Source of the DNA: Axinella damicornis | Lineage: Eukaryota > Porifera > Demospongiae > Axinellida > Axinellidae | Assembly (NCBI GenBank): GCA_963931865.1 | Contig: OZ007513.1 | Location: 4,998,168 to 5,062,167 of the forward strand | DNA: 64,000 nucleotides | Direction: 5' to 3' | The notes under the pieces: generated by a model | Database searches by the model: none | Seen by the model: only the letters and a program-made list of their open reading frames with translations | What the model was told of the DNA's origin: nothing | Shown here: one piece after another, positions 44,261-56,344 of the stretch | How the letters are laid out: each line of letters begins with the position of its first letter | Position numbering within the stretch: the first letter of the stretch is position 1 | Position numbers and translations under genes: made by a program

Positions 44261-45690
44261 ATGGAGCAGCTCCCTCGCCCTCAGTACTACCCTGGCGGTT
44301 TCGGTGTGGAATGGCGCCATTATCAACCCCAGATGGCCTTGAGGACAATTCCTTCCAGCCAGGAAGTGGGTCTCTACCCTTCTGATGCGCATGCCACCGC
44401 GCAGCCACCATTGTGTTCTCAGGTAAGCAAAGAGTACGTAGCTAATGCTAGCGCTACCGATGGCATTCATAGTTTGTACGGGTGTAATACAGCTAGGAGA
44501 TCACTGACCCCACGTAGCTAGACTCTTGATTCAGGATCTAGCTATGCTAAGAAGAGCACAGAAATATTTTGGTGGGCTACAATGAGAGTTAGGCATAAGC
44601 ACGATTGTATTAGCTATGTTTAGCACACAAAGATATTCTACGCCTATTCTAGAATAGTCTATCGAGCTAGACCAAATTTCTCTTGCTCTGGAGGTTGGGG
44701 GTGGGGTACACCAAATTTCTCTCGCTCCAGAAGTTGGAGTGAGTAGTAGCTAGCTATCCCACCTCCAACTTCCTGAAATTTGGTGTAGCTCGATAGACTA
44801 CTTCTAGAATAACTGTAGCTTTAGCATGTTGATCTGTACATACGTATGATGTCACAGAATGGCGACTTTCTGTTACCACTAACTTCTGACGTGACAGAGT
44901 AATCTCCACAGTGGAGGTTGCTTTGTCATGACAGGTCAATGGTCATAGATTGCAATACCATTCACTGCAAATACACTGCTCATTGGAGTGAATTCTCCTT
45001 GTACGATATATAGGAATCATCTGCCACACCACCTGCTGAACCCAAGTTCTCCTATTTGGTACGAATCGTTAATCCCGAGCAAAGAAGTACGATTGTTACT
45101 AAGATTTGGCATCGTGTTCGGGAACGATTCAATACCCCGGATTTTATGAAGCTCAAATTAATAGAAACTTTTGAGGATAAGTTACCTCCACTGTCAGAAC
45201 TTGAAATGGGCTACTTAGAGAATAAAACAAATGCAAAACACTGGATTGAAGACAAGGATGACCTAGAAGCTTTGTACCAGGGTTTCTCTTTGGGAGATGA
45301 AATCACCCTATGGTGTGATGCACGACATGAAAGAAGAAAGAAACGGAAAAATGAGGAGAGGGATGAGCCTCCTATACAGAAACGAGCCTCCAAAGAGGAA
45401 CCAGTTGATAAAATTATTCTGCAGCTCTGGGAAAACCATAACGACCGTTTTTCAGGGCCACAGTTATGACTGTAGGCTAGAATGAAGGTTAATGGACAGC
45501 ATGAAAATCTGGATGCACCTCCTAATATACCAATTTTCAATGGATCAACACCTTGAAATCTTGAGTGACGCTTTCACCAGTGCTGCTACGGCAGTTGTGG
45601 GTCTCCTCACCAAAGACTCAGAAGATGAGTGGTTGGACAAGGACGAGATTGTCCAGCTTCCCAAGCCAGTTGAATGTGCGCTCTATATAG
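44261..45690 (+). pseudogene. decayed paralogue of the transposon accessory gene at 25676
   Basis: Exon 1 (44261-44422, ending PPLCSQ) and exon 2 (from 45014, ESSATPPAEPKFSYLVRIVN) join in phase 0, at the same position as in the intact copy. Exon 2 keeps the PB1-like pattern (FNTPDFMKLKLIETFED, MGYLENKTNAKHW, DLEALYQGF, EITLWCDARHE) and the basic stretch. At about 45468-45478 the reading has TGA and TAG where the intact paralogue has Arg and Trp codons in 'RLWSRM', and another TGA falls near 45553. The C-terminal SHOCT-like part is not recognisable. Confidence 0.75.
44651..44811. repeat. inverted repeat in the intron of the accessory pseudogene
   Basis: The arms 'tctagaatagtctatcgagct' (44650) and 'agctcgatagactacttcta' (44787) are complementary. 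Inner repeats of 'ccaaatttctc.tgctc..ga.gttgg' occur at 44672 and 44709 direct, and complementary near 44762-44785. Confidence 0.75.
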
Positions 45691-45749
45691 ATATATAGTG
45701 AAGGCGCAGTGGTTACCAACCAACTGCAGTGGAGTAAGTTACCTAGAAA

Positions 45750-46214
45750 TTGACTATGCTGATGCTCTCTCCTTCAGACTCTTTTGTACCATTCCACCTG
45801 CACCATGAGCTGGCATACCAGATCAAGTTGTCCCTTAACTTGTCCATTAGGAACGATCCAGACACCAGAATAGAGTTACCATTTGATCGGTTCTTGTTTG
45901 GTGGAGGGCTACAGCAAGCAGGAAAGTTCATGAAGAAGTATCGAGGAAATGACATCTACACTATCAAGAAGTTTGGAGATTTGGATTTAATTCTGGGGAA
46001 GAGATGGCATGTGAGAGTGCTGAATAAACAACTGGACTTCTGTTGTGTCAAGTTGGAGACAGTCCGATACCACCTGCAAAGGCGTAGGCCAGTTCCAAAT
46101 TTTCAACCTGATTGTGAAGAGGATTTTATTGATGGGGGATATTCATTAGTATTTACATTTGTACGTATGGATGGTGTACGGCGCCACTGGGATGATGTCA
46201 TTGCCATCGCCTGA
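45750..46214 (+). CDS. hypothetical protein, 154 aa
   Basis: An intact frame beginning MTMLMLSPSDSFVPFHLHHE and ending RRHWDDVIAIA. It is rich in mixed charged and hydrophobic residues and looks protein-like rather than a repeat artefact. I recognise no family. It may be a downstream exon or separate gene of the decayed two-gene transposon, because it lies between the accessory pseudogene and the convergent transposase relic. The corresponding position in the intact element at 25.5-28 kb has nothing like it. Confidence 0.4.
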   Translation: MTMLMLSPSDSFVPFHLHHELAYQIKLSLNLSIRNDPDTRIELPFDRFLFGGGLQQAGKFMKKYRGNDIYTIKKFGDLDLILGKRWHVRVLNKQLDFCCVKLETVRYHLQRRRPVPNFQPDCEEDFIDGGYSLVFTFVRMDGVRRHWDDVIAIA

Positions 46215-47460
46215 TTGTATTGTAATTACGTAATGTGTTTGAAGATTCATCCTCTGATATTTTGATCCATTAAAAGATTAGATAACAAGATTTGTTTACA
46301 TGTCTCTACAACTCTTGGCATATCGTACAGTAATAAAGTTTAGTCTGTGTCCTCTAACTGACAGCGGGGAAGTTTGCTGTTGTTGACGTTCACAAATGAG
46401 CTCGATAAGGAATATAGTCACAAGTGCTGCATGGCTGAATACCTCTCATTTTCTGCCCCGCATGCACCAACCTTATAGCTAACTACCTAGCTAACATGAA
46501 TCAACATGGGTTGGACTGTGGCCATAGGCCAAGAGAGATTTTGCTATTCGATTTTGTTCCTGCATTATTTGCAGCAGTGCTTCTTCCAGTATCGCTTCTT
46601 CTCCTCTATGACATGTTGCCCGGAAGTAGTCCTTAGTCATAGTTCCAGCCAGTTCCGCACAACATCATTTGCCAGGTTTGTGCTGAATCCGCTTGTTAAC
46701 TTCTATATGAAGCCACTGGAATTGGAATGGTAAGAAAATGGTAGGATGAATTTAAAAGGCACATGTGTCATACAATAAGTGCCCCCCCCCCCCCCAAGGA
46801 GTTTCCACGAACTGTTCGATTATTCTCGTAACACACCTACAGAGCTTATTATGCTTAACAACTCACATGCTATATGACTTGCCTAATCATGCCCACAGCT
46901 CACTGTATCATGACTGTGAGCCTGGATATTCGGATATCCAGACTGTGCCACTTGCTGTATCTCTTCCTATGCTCACTATAATACACTAGTGAGAATGTAC
47001 TTGGCAACGAAGCAGTAGAGTAGAGTAGCGCCAGATCCGATGGCCTTCGCTTGCACCTCGGCGCTACCACCACCATCTGCTTTGCAATACAGAAGCAGAG
47101 TGCTGAAAAGCACTAGTGTGGAGTACAACAGCAGCAGCCAAATTTTCATTTCACTTCAATGCCGCGCTTAAAACCTCTCCAACAAACACACATATTTCGT
47201 ACTGTTCATGTAAAAAGAGTAATCTAACTGCAAAGATTTACGGTACACACCTGCCAGCATACGTACTTCCCATAGTGAATGTGTGGTGATGCCGGATGTA
47301 CATGTTGTCTTTACTGCCAAAATGCCGCGGGTAAACCATCATGGACACGTATTTACAAAACTGAAAGAGAATAGGCTGAAGAATATCACCGTAAGTTACA
47401 AATTTTAAAATAACATTATTACAGAACAATAAAAATCTTCCATTTTCATTGGAAAAAACG
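46215..47460. other. no supported gene; poly-C run
   Basis: Contains a C run at 46783-46796. Minus-strand frames near 47240-47480 are AT-rich and unrecognised; they may be the rotted remainder of the neighbouring transposase. Confidence 0.4.
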
Positions 47461-47469
47461 CACCTTGAA

Positions 47470-48350
47470 ACTGTGAATAATCGCATATTTCCTGATATGT
47501 ACCAGCATGCTAGGGTAGTAGATGGCTACCTCATTCATAAACTTTTCGTCATTCCTCTGCTGGGCTCTTAATGTGAGCTTCTTGCGTGTAAATCCTGCAC
47601 TTTGCAGAAAATTGCAATACACACATCAGTACCAGTGGTTTGCAGCAAATGCTGCTGAACATCCTTGAGTTAACTTGATGGCTTGTCCAAGATAACGTCA
47701 AGGATGGCAAACTCATCATGTGGTGTGAGCTTTTTGAAAGGTGACTCGCGGTATCCTTGAATGCTACAGACGGTCCCAGTTTGTTCAAACAATTTGTAGA
47801 CGGTGGAGGGATCCACATTCAAGTTACCTTTGGTGACATGCCATAATCCTTGTCTGACAGCTGACACCACTGCGCTTGCTTGGCCAATGGTTGAATACAT
47901 GTCTGCATTGATGGTTGTTAAAGTATTATGTCTCTCACCTGTGGTAGTTCCAAACAAAAGGGGTATAAGTTGTCCTAATGTACAGGACGCCCTGGCCAGC
48001 AATGTCTCGAATCTTGTCTTCAGTCGAATCTGCAACAGACCACGTATTTCATAATTTGTGCACTCTGCATAGAGTTTAACTATACATGTACCTTGGTGTT
48101 GGCCTAATACTCCTCCTAGTGCCCTTGGCTGCTCTTCTGTTTCTGCCCAATTTGTGGAAAAATTCACGGAGTGAATAAAAGCACCTGCTTCATGGAGGTT
48201 CGAACGTTGTCTACCCTTTGGGACCACATCCTCATCTGAGCTCACAAGTACAATGTTCTCTGAGAACTTTCGACCTGACGGAGCCTGATGTGCTCGTCTG
48301 CTATCGTAAGTTGAGGGATGCCTCCTTGACCTATTCCCACTGGCTGCCAC
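47470..48350 (-). pseudogene. decayed IS630/Tc1-type transposase, N-terminal half
   Basis: On the minus strand an open stretch carries a helix-turn-helix-like segment (WHVTKGNLNVDPSTVYKLFE, TGTVCSIQGYRE) and HDEFAILDVILDKPSS. After a stop it continues as DVQQHLLQTTGTDVCIAIFC, then in another frame as AGFTRKKL and FMNEVAIYYPSMLV. The same order is seen in the intact transposase at 26891-27883 (LNVDKSTVCRT, QLFILQLVIKQPG, ENGFTRQKL, ISIYNPEMLV). The catalytic DD34E region is not recovered further downstream. It converges on the accessory pseudogene, just as in the intact element. Confidence 0.65.
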
Positions 48351-49930
48351 ATAAGTCTAATGGGGTTATAGTAAAGGTGGGAGCGTTTATCCATGTGTTT
48401 TCAAACTCGGAAAGGAATGGGAATTTCCCCTTAAACAATTTGCCCACAAAGTTGTTTTTGCCCATGAGTATTACAGTTCAGAATGGAATGGGAATTTGCC
48501 CATAAGCAATTTGCCCACGAAGTTTATACTTCCCCACCACTCTACTTATATCATAATTTTGGAGCTCCATGCACGTGTAACCTGGACGTTTCATGTGGTA
48601 TAAGTCAATGAAGTATGACCAAGGCGAAGTTCTAAGCACTGCAATACCCATTGGCCATCATTGCTTGCTTTGACTTGGGCACCATGGCCATCACGTGGCA
48701 TATAGAGGTCTCCACGATCCCCACTTAATCTATCAAAAGTCGTTCAATGTGGAAGTGCTAGTGGATTGACAGGGCTCGAATACAATCTAGTTGGTGATGT
48801 CATCGGCATGGTGGAGATGGTGGACCCTTTGATTGCTCGCTTGTGAAATCAATGGGCTCTCCTACCTTTTGAGGTCTCCATGATCCCCAATTAATCTATC
48901 AAGAGTCATTCAATGTGGAAGTGCTAGTGGATTGACAGGGCTCGAATACAATCACCTTTATGACCATGCTGCAGTCAGTCATTATCCAACCGGTTCTTCT
49001 AAGAACCAATTCCGCATTATTCGGTACAAGTGCATTGAACGCTGTCACACGGAGGATGGAGTGCTGCACTACTCAGCTGTTGGCATTACACAAATTGCCA
49101 CAATCCCATTCCCCTGACATTTCAGGCCAATAGAAAGCTTGTCTCATCCAAAGCGACCACCTGTAAGTAGAGAGTGCCAAGATTACAGCTGATACTGCAC
49201 TTACACAATTAAATACAATTTGGAGGGATTAGCTACGTATCACCAACCGTGCACTTACCATGTGTGTTGAAATGGCAGGATTCAATGATCCTTCCCCTTT
49301 CTTTCTCCGTCCATACCACGACCTTCCAGCTCCTGTCAGGGCAGCTGGCTGATTTTGACATCCGGGTAATGCCAACAGCTCAAAATGCCAAAATGTGAAC
49401 TCCTAAATTAGGGCTCGGACAGGCAGACAGAGAAATCCTCCTTAGCAGCACATCGTGGCTACCTGATGATATTGTCAGTTCTGTACAAAAGCTCCTGAAG
49501 GAGAAAATCCTGCTGTTCCCAAAGGCATTGTGGCATCATGCAAAGTAGCTGTGGCATACATACGTATGTATGAGATTGATGACATGATAATGTTTACAGT
49601 ACATTTGCAGCTGCACTATAAAACCAATATTATAATTGGGCATAAAGTATTAGTATTTCCAATAGTGAATTAGTGTCCAAAAGCCTAGGCTCGGAAGAAG
49701 AGGATTTTGTTCGACTATTGTGATCTTCTGCAGAGAGTATAGTAGTTGCAGCTACTATTCTATAATCTCTGTCTCATGAGAGGACTGTCATGTGGTACGA
49801 GGGCAGCGAGAGCTCACCCATAATTCTATGAGAGAAGCTACTGTTTGGCTGCTGAGACTTACTGTTGAGAGGGCAGTGAGTGCTTGCCCGTAATTCTATG
49901 AGAGTTGATGAAGGTACATGTAGATTGAAG
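48351..49930. other. no supported gene; two 110-bp repeats
   Basis: A segment of about 100 bp ('gaggtctcca.gatcccca', 'tcaatgtggaagtgctagtg', 'gattgacagggctcgaatac') occurs at 48694-48790 and again at 48870-48955. A near-duplicate of 'ggaatgggaatt.ccc' lies at 48414 and 48484. Confidence 0.55.
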
Positions 49931-49976
49931 AGGTATAGTGAATGTCAGCGTTGGGAGTGAGAGGGGATAGAACAAG

Positions 49977-51079
49977 TCATGCATTTATTGAGAAAGGCGT
50001 AGAGATGGTGGTTGGGGAAGTATCTGTTGGAGGGGAAGGGTGTGGTGATAGAGTAAGAGATATGAAATCATCTGCAATCGGAGTTGATGCAGGTGCTATT
50101 GTGGTATGTGTCTTGCATGCTTTGTAATCTGGTATTCTCCACTTGCCTTTCATGAAGACGGCAAGCTTAGCTGCACACTGGTTTGGGAACGGAGAATCAA
50201 ATAGCAGGTCACAAAGTTGTCTCACACGTGAACATGCTACGAATGTGAGACCAGCTGACAATTCCTTCTTTCCAAGATTGATGACGGTTTGTAGAAGGGT
50301 GAGTCCCTGAGCTTTGTGAATTGTGACAGCCAAGGCTAACTTTAGGGGCAGTTGCAAATGACAACATACATTACCATCTTTGATCCAGGTGTGCCTGAGT
50401 GGACCGATAGGAACTGTGCCGTCAGGTAGTGTCGGTCCACAGTAGTTGTCAAAGTGAATCATTACAGCCAAAGGGAGAGCTGGAGGTCCACCAGTGCGGT
50501 AACAAATGGCTTTAACTGTTCCCGTGGCTCCGTTAACAAGGCCAGAGTCAACCCACAAGTTGGCTGTGAGCATTATACATTCATTATGGGCAAGGCACAT
50601 GTGAGACTCAAGCCCGGAAGCATCATCAGAGCTGGCCTTTTTTGTTTGTGGTCCATCGTGCACAGCTTTGATGACAGCAATTTGGGTGGAGTCCTGTTCG
50701 AAACCTGTGTAGGTTGTACTAAAGTAGAGACAAACATTGGTAAAAGTATCAGAATTTAGAGCATGATTGTGCTGCTAAATGGGTCATAAGACATTGGCAG
50801 TTTGCAATGGTGAGTTCAGCATTACGCAAGCGCAAGAGGATGCTACGAAAGTGTCTTCCTAGATCAGAGAGGGAGGAGCTGGAAGTGGAGGTGTACAGTG
50901 GGAGATCCAGTGCAGGAGGGAGTTGTCCCAAGTCGCTGATGAGTAGGCAGGAACAACCTCCCAGAACTTTGTTGGCGTGGGGAGGAAATGCTTGCCGAAG
51001 ACGTTGGTCAACACTTCCAAATAGCTTCCTGCCTACCATTGACATTTCATCAGTGATGATGTACAGGTGTATTGCACTC
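49977..51079 (-). pseudogene. Pif1-like helicase relic (Helitron type)
   Basis: Upstream (51079-50749) the minus strand reads HLYIITDEMSMVGRKLFG (Walker B region), then LISDLGQLPPALDLPLYT. After a frame change near 50760 it continues IKAVHDGP, LAHNECIMLTANLWVDSG, LVNGATGTVKAICY, PPALPLAVMIHFDNYCGP, LPLKLALAVTIHKAQGLTL (motif V-like) and LSAGLTFVACSRVRQL (motif VI). These are conserved motifs of Pif1-family helicases borne by Helitrons and related invertebrate elements. Walker A and any Rep/HUH domain are not seen. The frame change and missing N-terminus suggest a relic. Confidence 0.7.
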
Positions 51080-51089
51080 CTGTGAACTG

Positions 51090-52100
51090 CTGCTGTTTAC
51101 TTACCAGGACTGCGACTGCATAATCAAGACTATCAGTAAGCTCATTCACAATTCATCATGTCAAGCTGCATATAAGGTTGCACTCAGCCACATACATGAC
51201 TCCAACCGCACCCACTCATCTTCAGCTAGCTAGCTAGCTACATAGGTAGTTTCAAATTGCTGAAAGAATTGGCCCTGAACACTGGAATTGGAGGTCCTAC
51301 AAAGTGACAAATATTTTCTACGTACGTAGGTCCATTTACGCTTGAGAAATGGGCTAACTGGCTGTGGCTGAAGCCCAAGCACTAAGCCTGTGCACTCCTC
51401 CCCATCGTAGAATCTGAAGGAGTAGGTCCACTCTGTATGCGCGAGGAAGTTTCCTGAAGATTCTTGGCTGCAGTCTCTAGTTCCTGCGCCAGCTCCAGGG
51501 CTCTCTTGTATGTCAACTTCGCTTTGGATAACAGTCTCCACTGTATATGATCATCGTTGACTCCACAGACTAGTTTGTCACGTAGCTAGTTTGTCACGTC
51601 CATATTTTTCCCCAGAGTGTGGTAAAAAATATACTTGCCAACATTGCAACTAATTGGATAGAGTTCTGGAGATGAATAAGATTTGTGGTCAGCTTCCTGC
51701 ACACATGCATTTGCACAGCTTCTGGGTCCACACAAATGGGGTCAAAGCTCACAGATCATCATTGATGTGAGTACTAGATCCTCACTGCTGCTGCCAGGCC
51801 AATTACAGTTTTCTTTAACCACTGTAATGGACCACACAGTATGTCTTATGGCATCTGCACATGAGCACACCCGCCCCCAACATGATTGAATCATCATTAG
51901 CGTGAATAATATGATGGTACCACTTACAGTTGGATACTGTCATTGCATTGTCATCGAGGGTTTGCACATAGTTGGAACAAAACTCGCAAATCTTTTCATT
52001 TAAGTATTGCTGTTGTATGGTCGAAAACCCCGCTGGTTTCACTACTTGAAGCAGGTCACTGGCTGGCCTCAAGCTGGGGCCAGTGAGATAATCATGTTAT
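51090..52100. other. no supported gene
   Basis: Minus-strand open frames at 51230-51541 and 51815-52072 are longer than most but match nothing I know. They may be non-coding cargo of the helicase element. Confidence 0.35.
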
Positions 52101-52106
52101 TTTTTA

Positions 52107-52830
52107 GGCTCATCTAGGTCTGTGTGCCACCTCCGTGTCAGAGTGAGAGGCAGCTGTAATCCATGGGAGGACATGCCTGGGACAGAGAAGACGCAGTGGT
52201 GGTCGTAGAGCGGCCATTACATTCTTTTTCGGGCTCATCTAGGTCTGTGTGCCACCTCCGCCTCAGAGTGAGAGGCAGTAACCCATGGGAGGACATGCCT
52301 GGGACAGAGAAGACACAGTGGTGGTCATAGAGCGGCCATTACATTCTTTTTCGGGCTCATCAAGGTCTGTGTGCCACCTCCGCCTCAGAGTGAGAGGCAG
52401 TAACCCATGGGAGGACATGCCTGGGACAGAGAAGACACAGTGGTGGTCATAGAGCAGCCATTACATTCTTTTTCGGGCTCATCAAGGTCTGTGTGCCACC
52501 TCCGCCTCAGAGTGAGAGGCAGTAACCCATGGGAGGACATGCCTGGGACAGAGAAGACACAGTGGTGGTCATAGAGCGGCCATTACATTCTTTTTCGGGC
52601 TCATCAAGGTCTGTGTGCCACCTCCGCCTCAGAGTGAGAGGCAGTAACCCATGGGAGGACATGCCTGGGACAGAGAAGACACAGTGGTGGTCATAGAGCG
52701 GCCATTACATTCTTTTTCGGGCTCATCAAGGTCTGTGTGCCACCTCCGCCTCAGAGTGAGAGGCAGTAACCCATGGGAGGACATGCCTGGGTCAGAGAAG
52801 ACACGTTGGTGGTCATAGAGCGGCCATTAC
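52107..52830. repeat. 122-bp tandem array, six units
   Basis: Units start at 52107, 52232, 52354, 52476, 52598 and 52720. The first is 125 bp and the rest are 122 bp, and the last four are almost identical. Each reads 'ggctcatcaaggtctgtgtg', 'ccacctccgcctcagagtga', 'cccatgggaggacatgcctg' and 'ggacagagaagacacagtgg'. There are no spacers, so it is not a CRISPR array. A single copy of the unit lies at 53840-53945. Confidence 0.95.
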
Positions 52831-53190
52831 TGAAATTTCTCAGCCAGCAGTGGTTACTTTGTTGGTACAACATCTGTTATGGGCTGTAGGTAAATGTTTA
52901 TCACGCAAAATGTTAGTAAGAAACTGATGTGAGGACTTAACATACGTATATGTACCTTGCCAGGCTTTGTGGTGTCAAATGGAAATATGATTTTTCTTTA
53001 TTGAAAGCATCCTGCTTGAAGTTGGATTGAAGGTGGTCGGCCTAGTTGTATGTGGGCAGGCACTTCACCGTACTGCTTTGCCACAAGCTGTGCATTGTTG
53101 CTGTGGATCACAGGAGTAGTGAACCTGTCAAAAGGAAAGTCAGTCATCACGAGACAAATATAGTACTACCTTACCTGTTGGGCCATTTCA
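52831..53190. repeat. duplicated segment, copy A (partner 53946-54320)
   Basis: From 'gaaaatttctcagcc' through 'gttgggccatttcaaatgaa', the sequence recurs at 53946-54320 with small indels. In copy A it follows the six-unit array; in copy B it follows one unit. Confidence 0.9.
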
Positions 53191-53839
53191 AATGAATTCA
53201 TTCATTGTTCCTTTTATTGAGATGGAAACAAATTGCACGTGTAGTAAACATGGTGCCTCAGGTCTTGTCCGTTGGAGAAAGAAAAGCACTCCAGCTACTT
53301 CCTATTATCGGTTTCGTGGCTCTGCTCATGCATATTTCCAGATGTACGTAGCAGTGAATAGGAAGGTACTTCCTCAAACAAAATCCATCTCCAGGTCACA
53401 TACTGAATACTAGCAATTCTTCAGGTTCTAGCGGGCTCAAGAGATGCCTCATCCCCAGGCCGTCTCATACTCCACTTTCTTGACCGCATACTTGACATGG
53501 ACATCTGCACCGCCCGGTTTAAAGATCAAATATGTGGCTAATAATTATAAATGTTTGCACGTTTGCTTCTGTGTTTCAGAGGTTTGTTTCAAGTGTTCAG
53601 TCTGTTGAAATTCATTTAGAGTGTACGATGATGATGACAATGATTCCCTGTCACAAGTCACCCCTGACTTACATTCTGTCAGTGTGTCAGGTGATTCAGA
53701 TTTCGTTGCCACAGTCCTGAAAGGAGGATGCTCTCTCTATAATTATGGAACTTGTGCGGTCGGCACATGCATGTGTGCTCTCTAATCACCTATTCCTCAT
53801 TCCTACTGCAATCTATGTATGTAGCTCTGAAGTTCTTTT

Positions 53840-54320
53840 TCGGGCTGATCAAGGTCTGTGTGCCACCTCCGCCTCAGAGTGAGAGAGGCAGCTGTATCCC
53901 ATGGTGGGACATGCCTGGGACAGAGAAGACATAGAGAGGCCATTATTGTTGAAAATTTCTCAGCCGGAGTGCTACTTTGTTGGTAAACAACTATTATGGG
54001 CTGTAGGTAAATGTTTATCATGTCAAAATGTTAATAAGAAACTGATTATAGGCATGTGAGAACTTAACATCATACATATACCTTGCCGTGCTTTGCGGTG
54101 TCAAACGGAAATGATTTTCATTATTAAAAGCGTTCAGCTTGAAGTTGGATTGAAGGTGGTCGGCCTAGTTGTATGTGAGCAGGCATACCTCACCGTACTG
54201 CTTTGCCACAAGCTGTGCATTGTTGCTGTGGATCACAGGAGTAGTAAACCTGTCAAAAGTAAAGTCAAAGTCATCACGAGACCAATATAGTACTACCTTA
54301 CCCGTTGGGCCATTTCAAAT
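53840..54320. repeat. duplicated segment, copy B with single 122-bp unit
   Basis: Same order as copy A: one 'cgggctgatcaaggtctgtg' unit, then 'tgctactttgttggta', 'gggctgtaggtaaatgttta', 'gcttgaagttggattgaagg' and 'tgtgcattgttgctgtggat'. Useful as an unexpanded reference for the array at 52107. Confidence 0.9.
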
Positions 54321-56344
54321 GAAAAATGCACAGTATTGTGTTGTTTTTTTATGCGGGAGTACAGTGGAGGTGTCAGGAACTCATCATTGCGTGTAAGGTC
54401 TCACAAACTACCATAGTCAACTCTTTGCACTGGGAGTTGTTGATCTGGAGCAGTACTGCATACATGATGAGTTGATGTAAACTTATTGTGGTGTTCGACT
54501 TTTACCTGTGATTTCTGCTCCTCTGGCTGGTTAGCAGCTCCCATAATGGCCTGCTATTCTGCCACACCCAGCACAGGCCCAACATGAGTTGCATCAGCTG
54601 GATCTGTGGTGTCAGCTGCCTCCACAGTGCCGTAAAAGTAGAGTATTTGGCAGCCCGGACTCCAGCCTCTTGCAACTGACTGCATACGCGACCCAAATCC
54701 TCTGTGTAGTGTGTATGTGTACAAGTGCTTGCTTTCACGCAAGCAGATCTCGTCACAATTCTACCCCCAACCTGCAACTATGACATACCAGCATTCAGTG
54801 CAGCCAGCAGCAGGTTCAGACTATCAGCAACAACAGCCACCACTAAGTAATATTTCCCCTTGCAAGACAAGCAGACTGTTGTTCCTGATGGAGATGAGAC
54901 AAGAAACCGTTTGCTCTTTGCTTTCTTGTGCACGCAATCGCTCACTCAAAGATTCATTGATGCACTGACCCGTAGGGTATGGCATTATACAACTGACAGT
55001 AATTATAATCATGCGAGGGTATGGCATAACGTAGTCAAGGTTCCACTGGGGACTAACTTCCACTGCTCTGTCGGCAATACACACCTGAAGGGCTCCCCAT
55101 CCCACCATGACAGGGTGGACAACTTGATACAGGTGCCCAAGTATCTGTTCAACCTGCCACGTGCTTGTCTAGCAGACCTGACTGCAGTTCAATTAAACAC
55201 AAACTGTCAGCTACAAAATGTGCAAGGGAGGGGGTTTATAGAGTTGATAGCTGGCAATACTATCTACACTGGAAAAACTCCGCAGTGTTTGATAGGACGA
55301 GCCATTTGCCAAAACAAAACCACCTGCCAGATTATAACTGCAGCTAGCTATGTACGTACATATGTACCAAGTAGAGAAAGCATGCAGATAATAATGCACT
55401 TGCATGACAAAGAAGGATTCATTTTTTGTTTTTTTGTTTTTTTTGTTTATAAAAGTTTATGCAATAAGTGCATAGGATACACAATAGCAAGTGAAAGCTA
55501 ATATAAAGTGTACCCAGAAGATAAGATTATTACAGTACAAGTTTGCTCTTAAATAAAAACAATGATTGAGCTGATACAGTATTCATAAACAGCTCACTCC
55601 GGCCAACGACTCCAGCTTGTCATAATATGTGGCAAGGGATGTGAATCCTTACGGGTGACGCTGTTCAGTTTATGCACAAAATCAATCTTATGCTGATCCT
55701 TCACTGGGAGAAGCCCATGGGCTTTTTGATGGTTCAGTCACTCCCTGCTTCAGCATGTTGTTGTGATGGTTGGCGGATTGGAGTGACTGTACAGGTATCA
55801 ATCTGATGTTTCACGATCTCTGTCCGTCCCAAGTCCTCAGCCCCTTTGGAAAACTGGTAAGCATAATAGATCATACCTCCTTGCTGTAAGTATCTGATAG
55901 TACCTCCAGGTGCTTTGGACTGCCCAAACTGTGCTGTTGGCGAAAAAGGCATGCCATGGCTTTTCTATTCAATTGCGTTGGGCTCGTCATCTGTCCCCTC
56001 CATATTCTCACAACCACTTCCAGATTACAAGTCTGATTTCACCACCTCAGTATTGTGACCGCCATGAAAAGTTTCACTGATTGAACAAGAGATACGTAAT
56101 AGCAATCATATGTGAAGATTTTGGAAAATGAGAATGCAAATTACCCATTGCCAAAATGATATCCCTGAAACCTTTCTGTTCATCTTCAAGAAGTATGCAG
56201 TACATCTTGCTGACTTCAGACTGCAAAAACAAATTATAACATTGTATAAAGCCACAAAGAATGCAGCATACGAAATGATAGTGCAAGTGATGTTGTCCAA
56301 CCCTCCCTGATTTCTCTTTTTATTTTTTACTGAATAAGTTTGTT
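54321..56344. other. no recognised gene; several longer unassigned frames
   Basis: A plus-strand frame at 54860-55501 (213 codons) and a minus-strand frame at 55734-55952 (APGGTIRYLQQGGMIYYAYQ) look protein-like in composition, but I cannot assign a family or connect them by splice sites. They are listed so that a homology search can be aimed at them. Confidence 0.35.

Noticed and set aside
52107..52830. CRISPR-like regular repeat array
   Set aside because: The 122-bp units are directly adjacent with no variable spacers, and the genome is eukaryotic; it is a tandem satellite.
54860..55501. 213-codon open frame as a confident gene
   Set aside because: No family, no splice context and low-complexity tail (FCFFVFFVYK); kept only as an unassigned frame.
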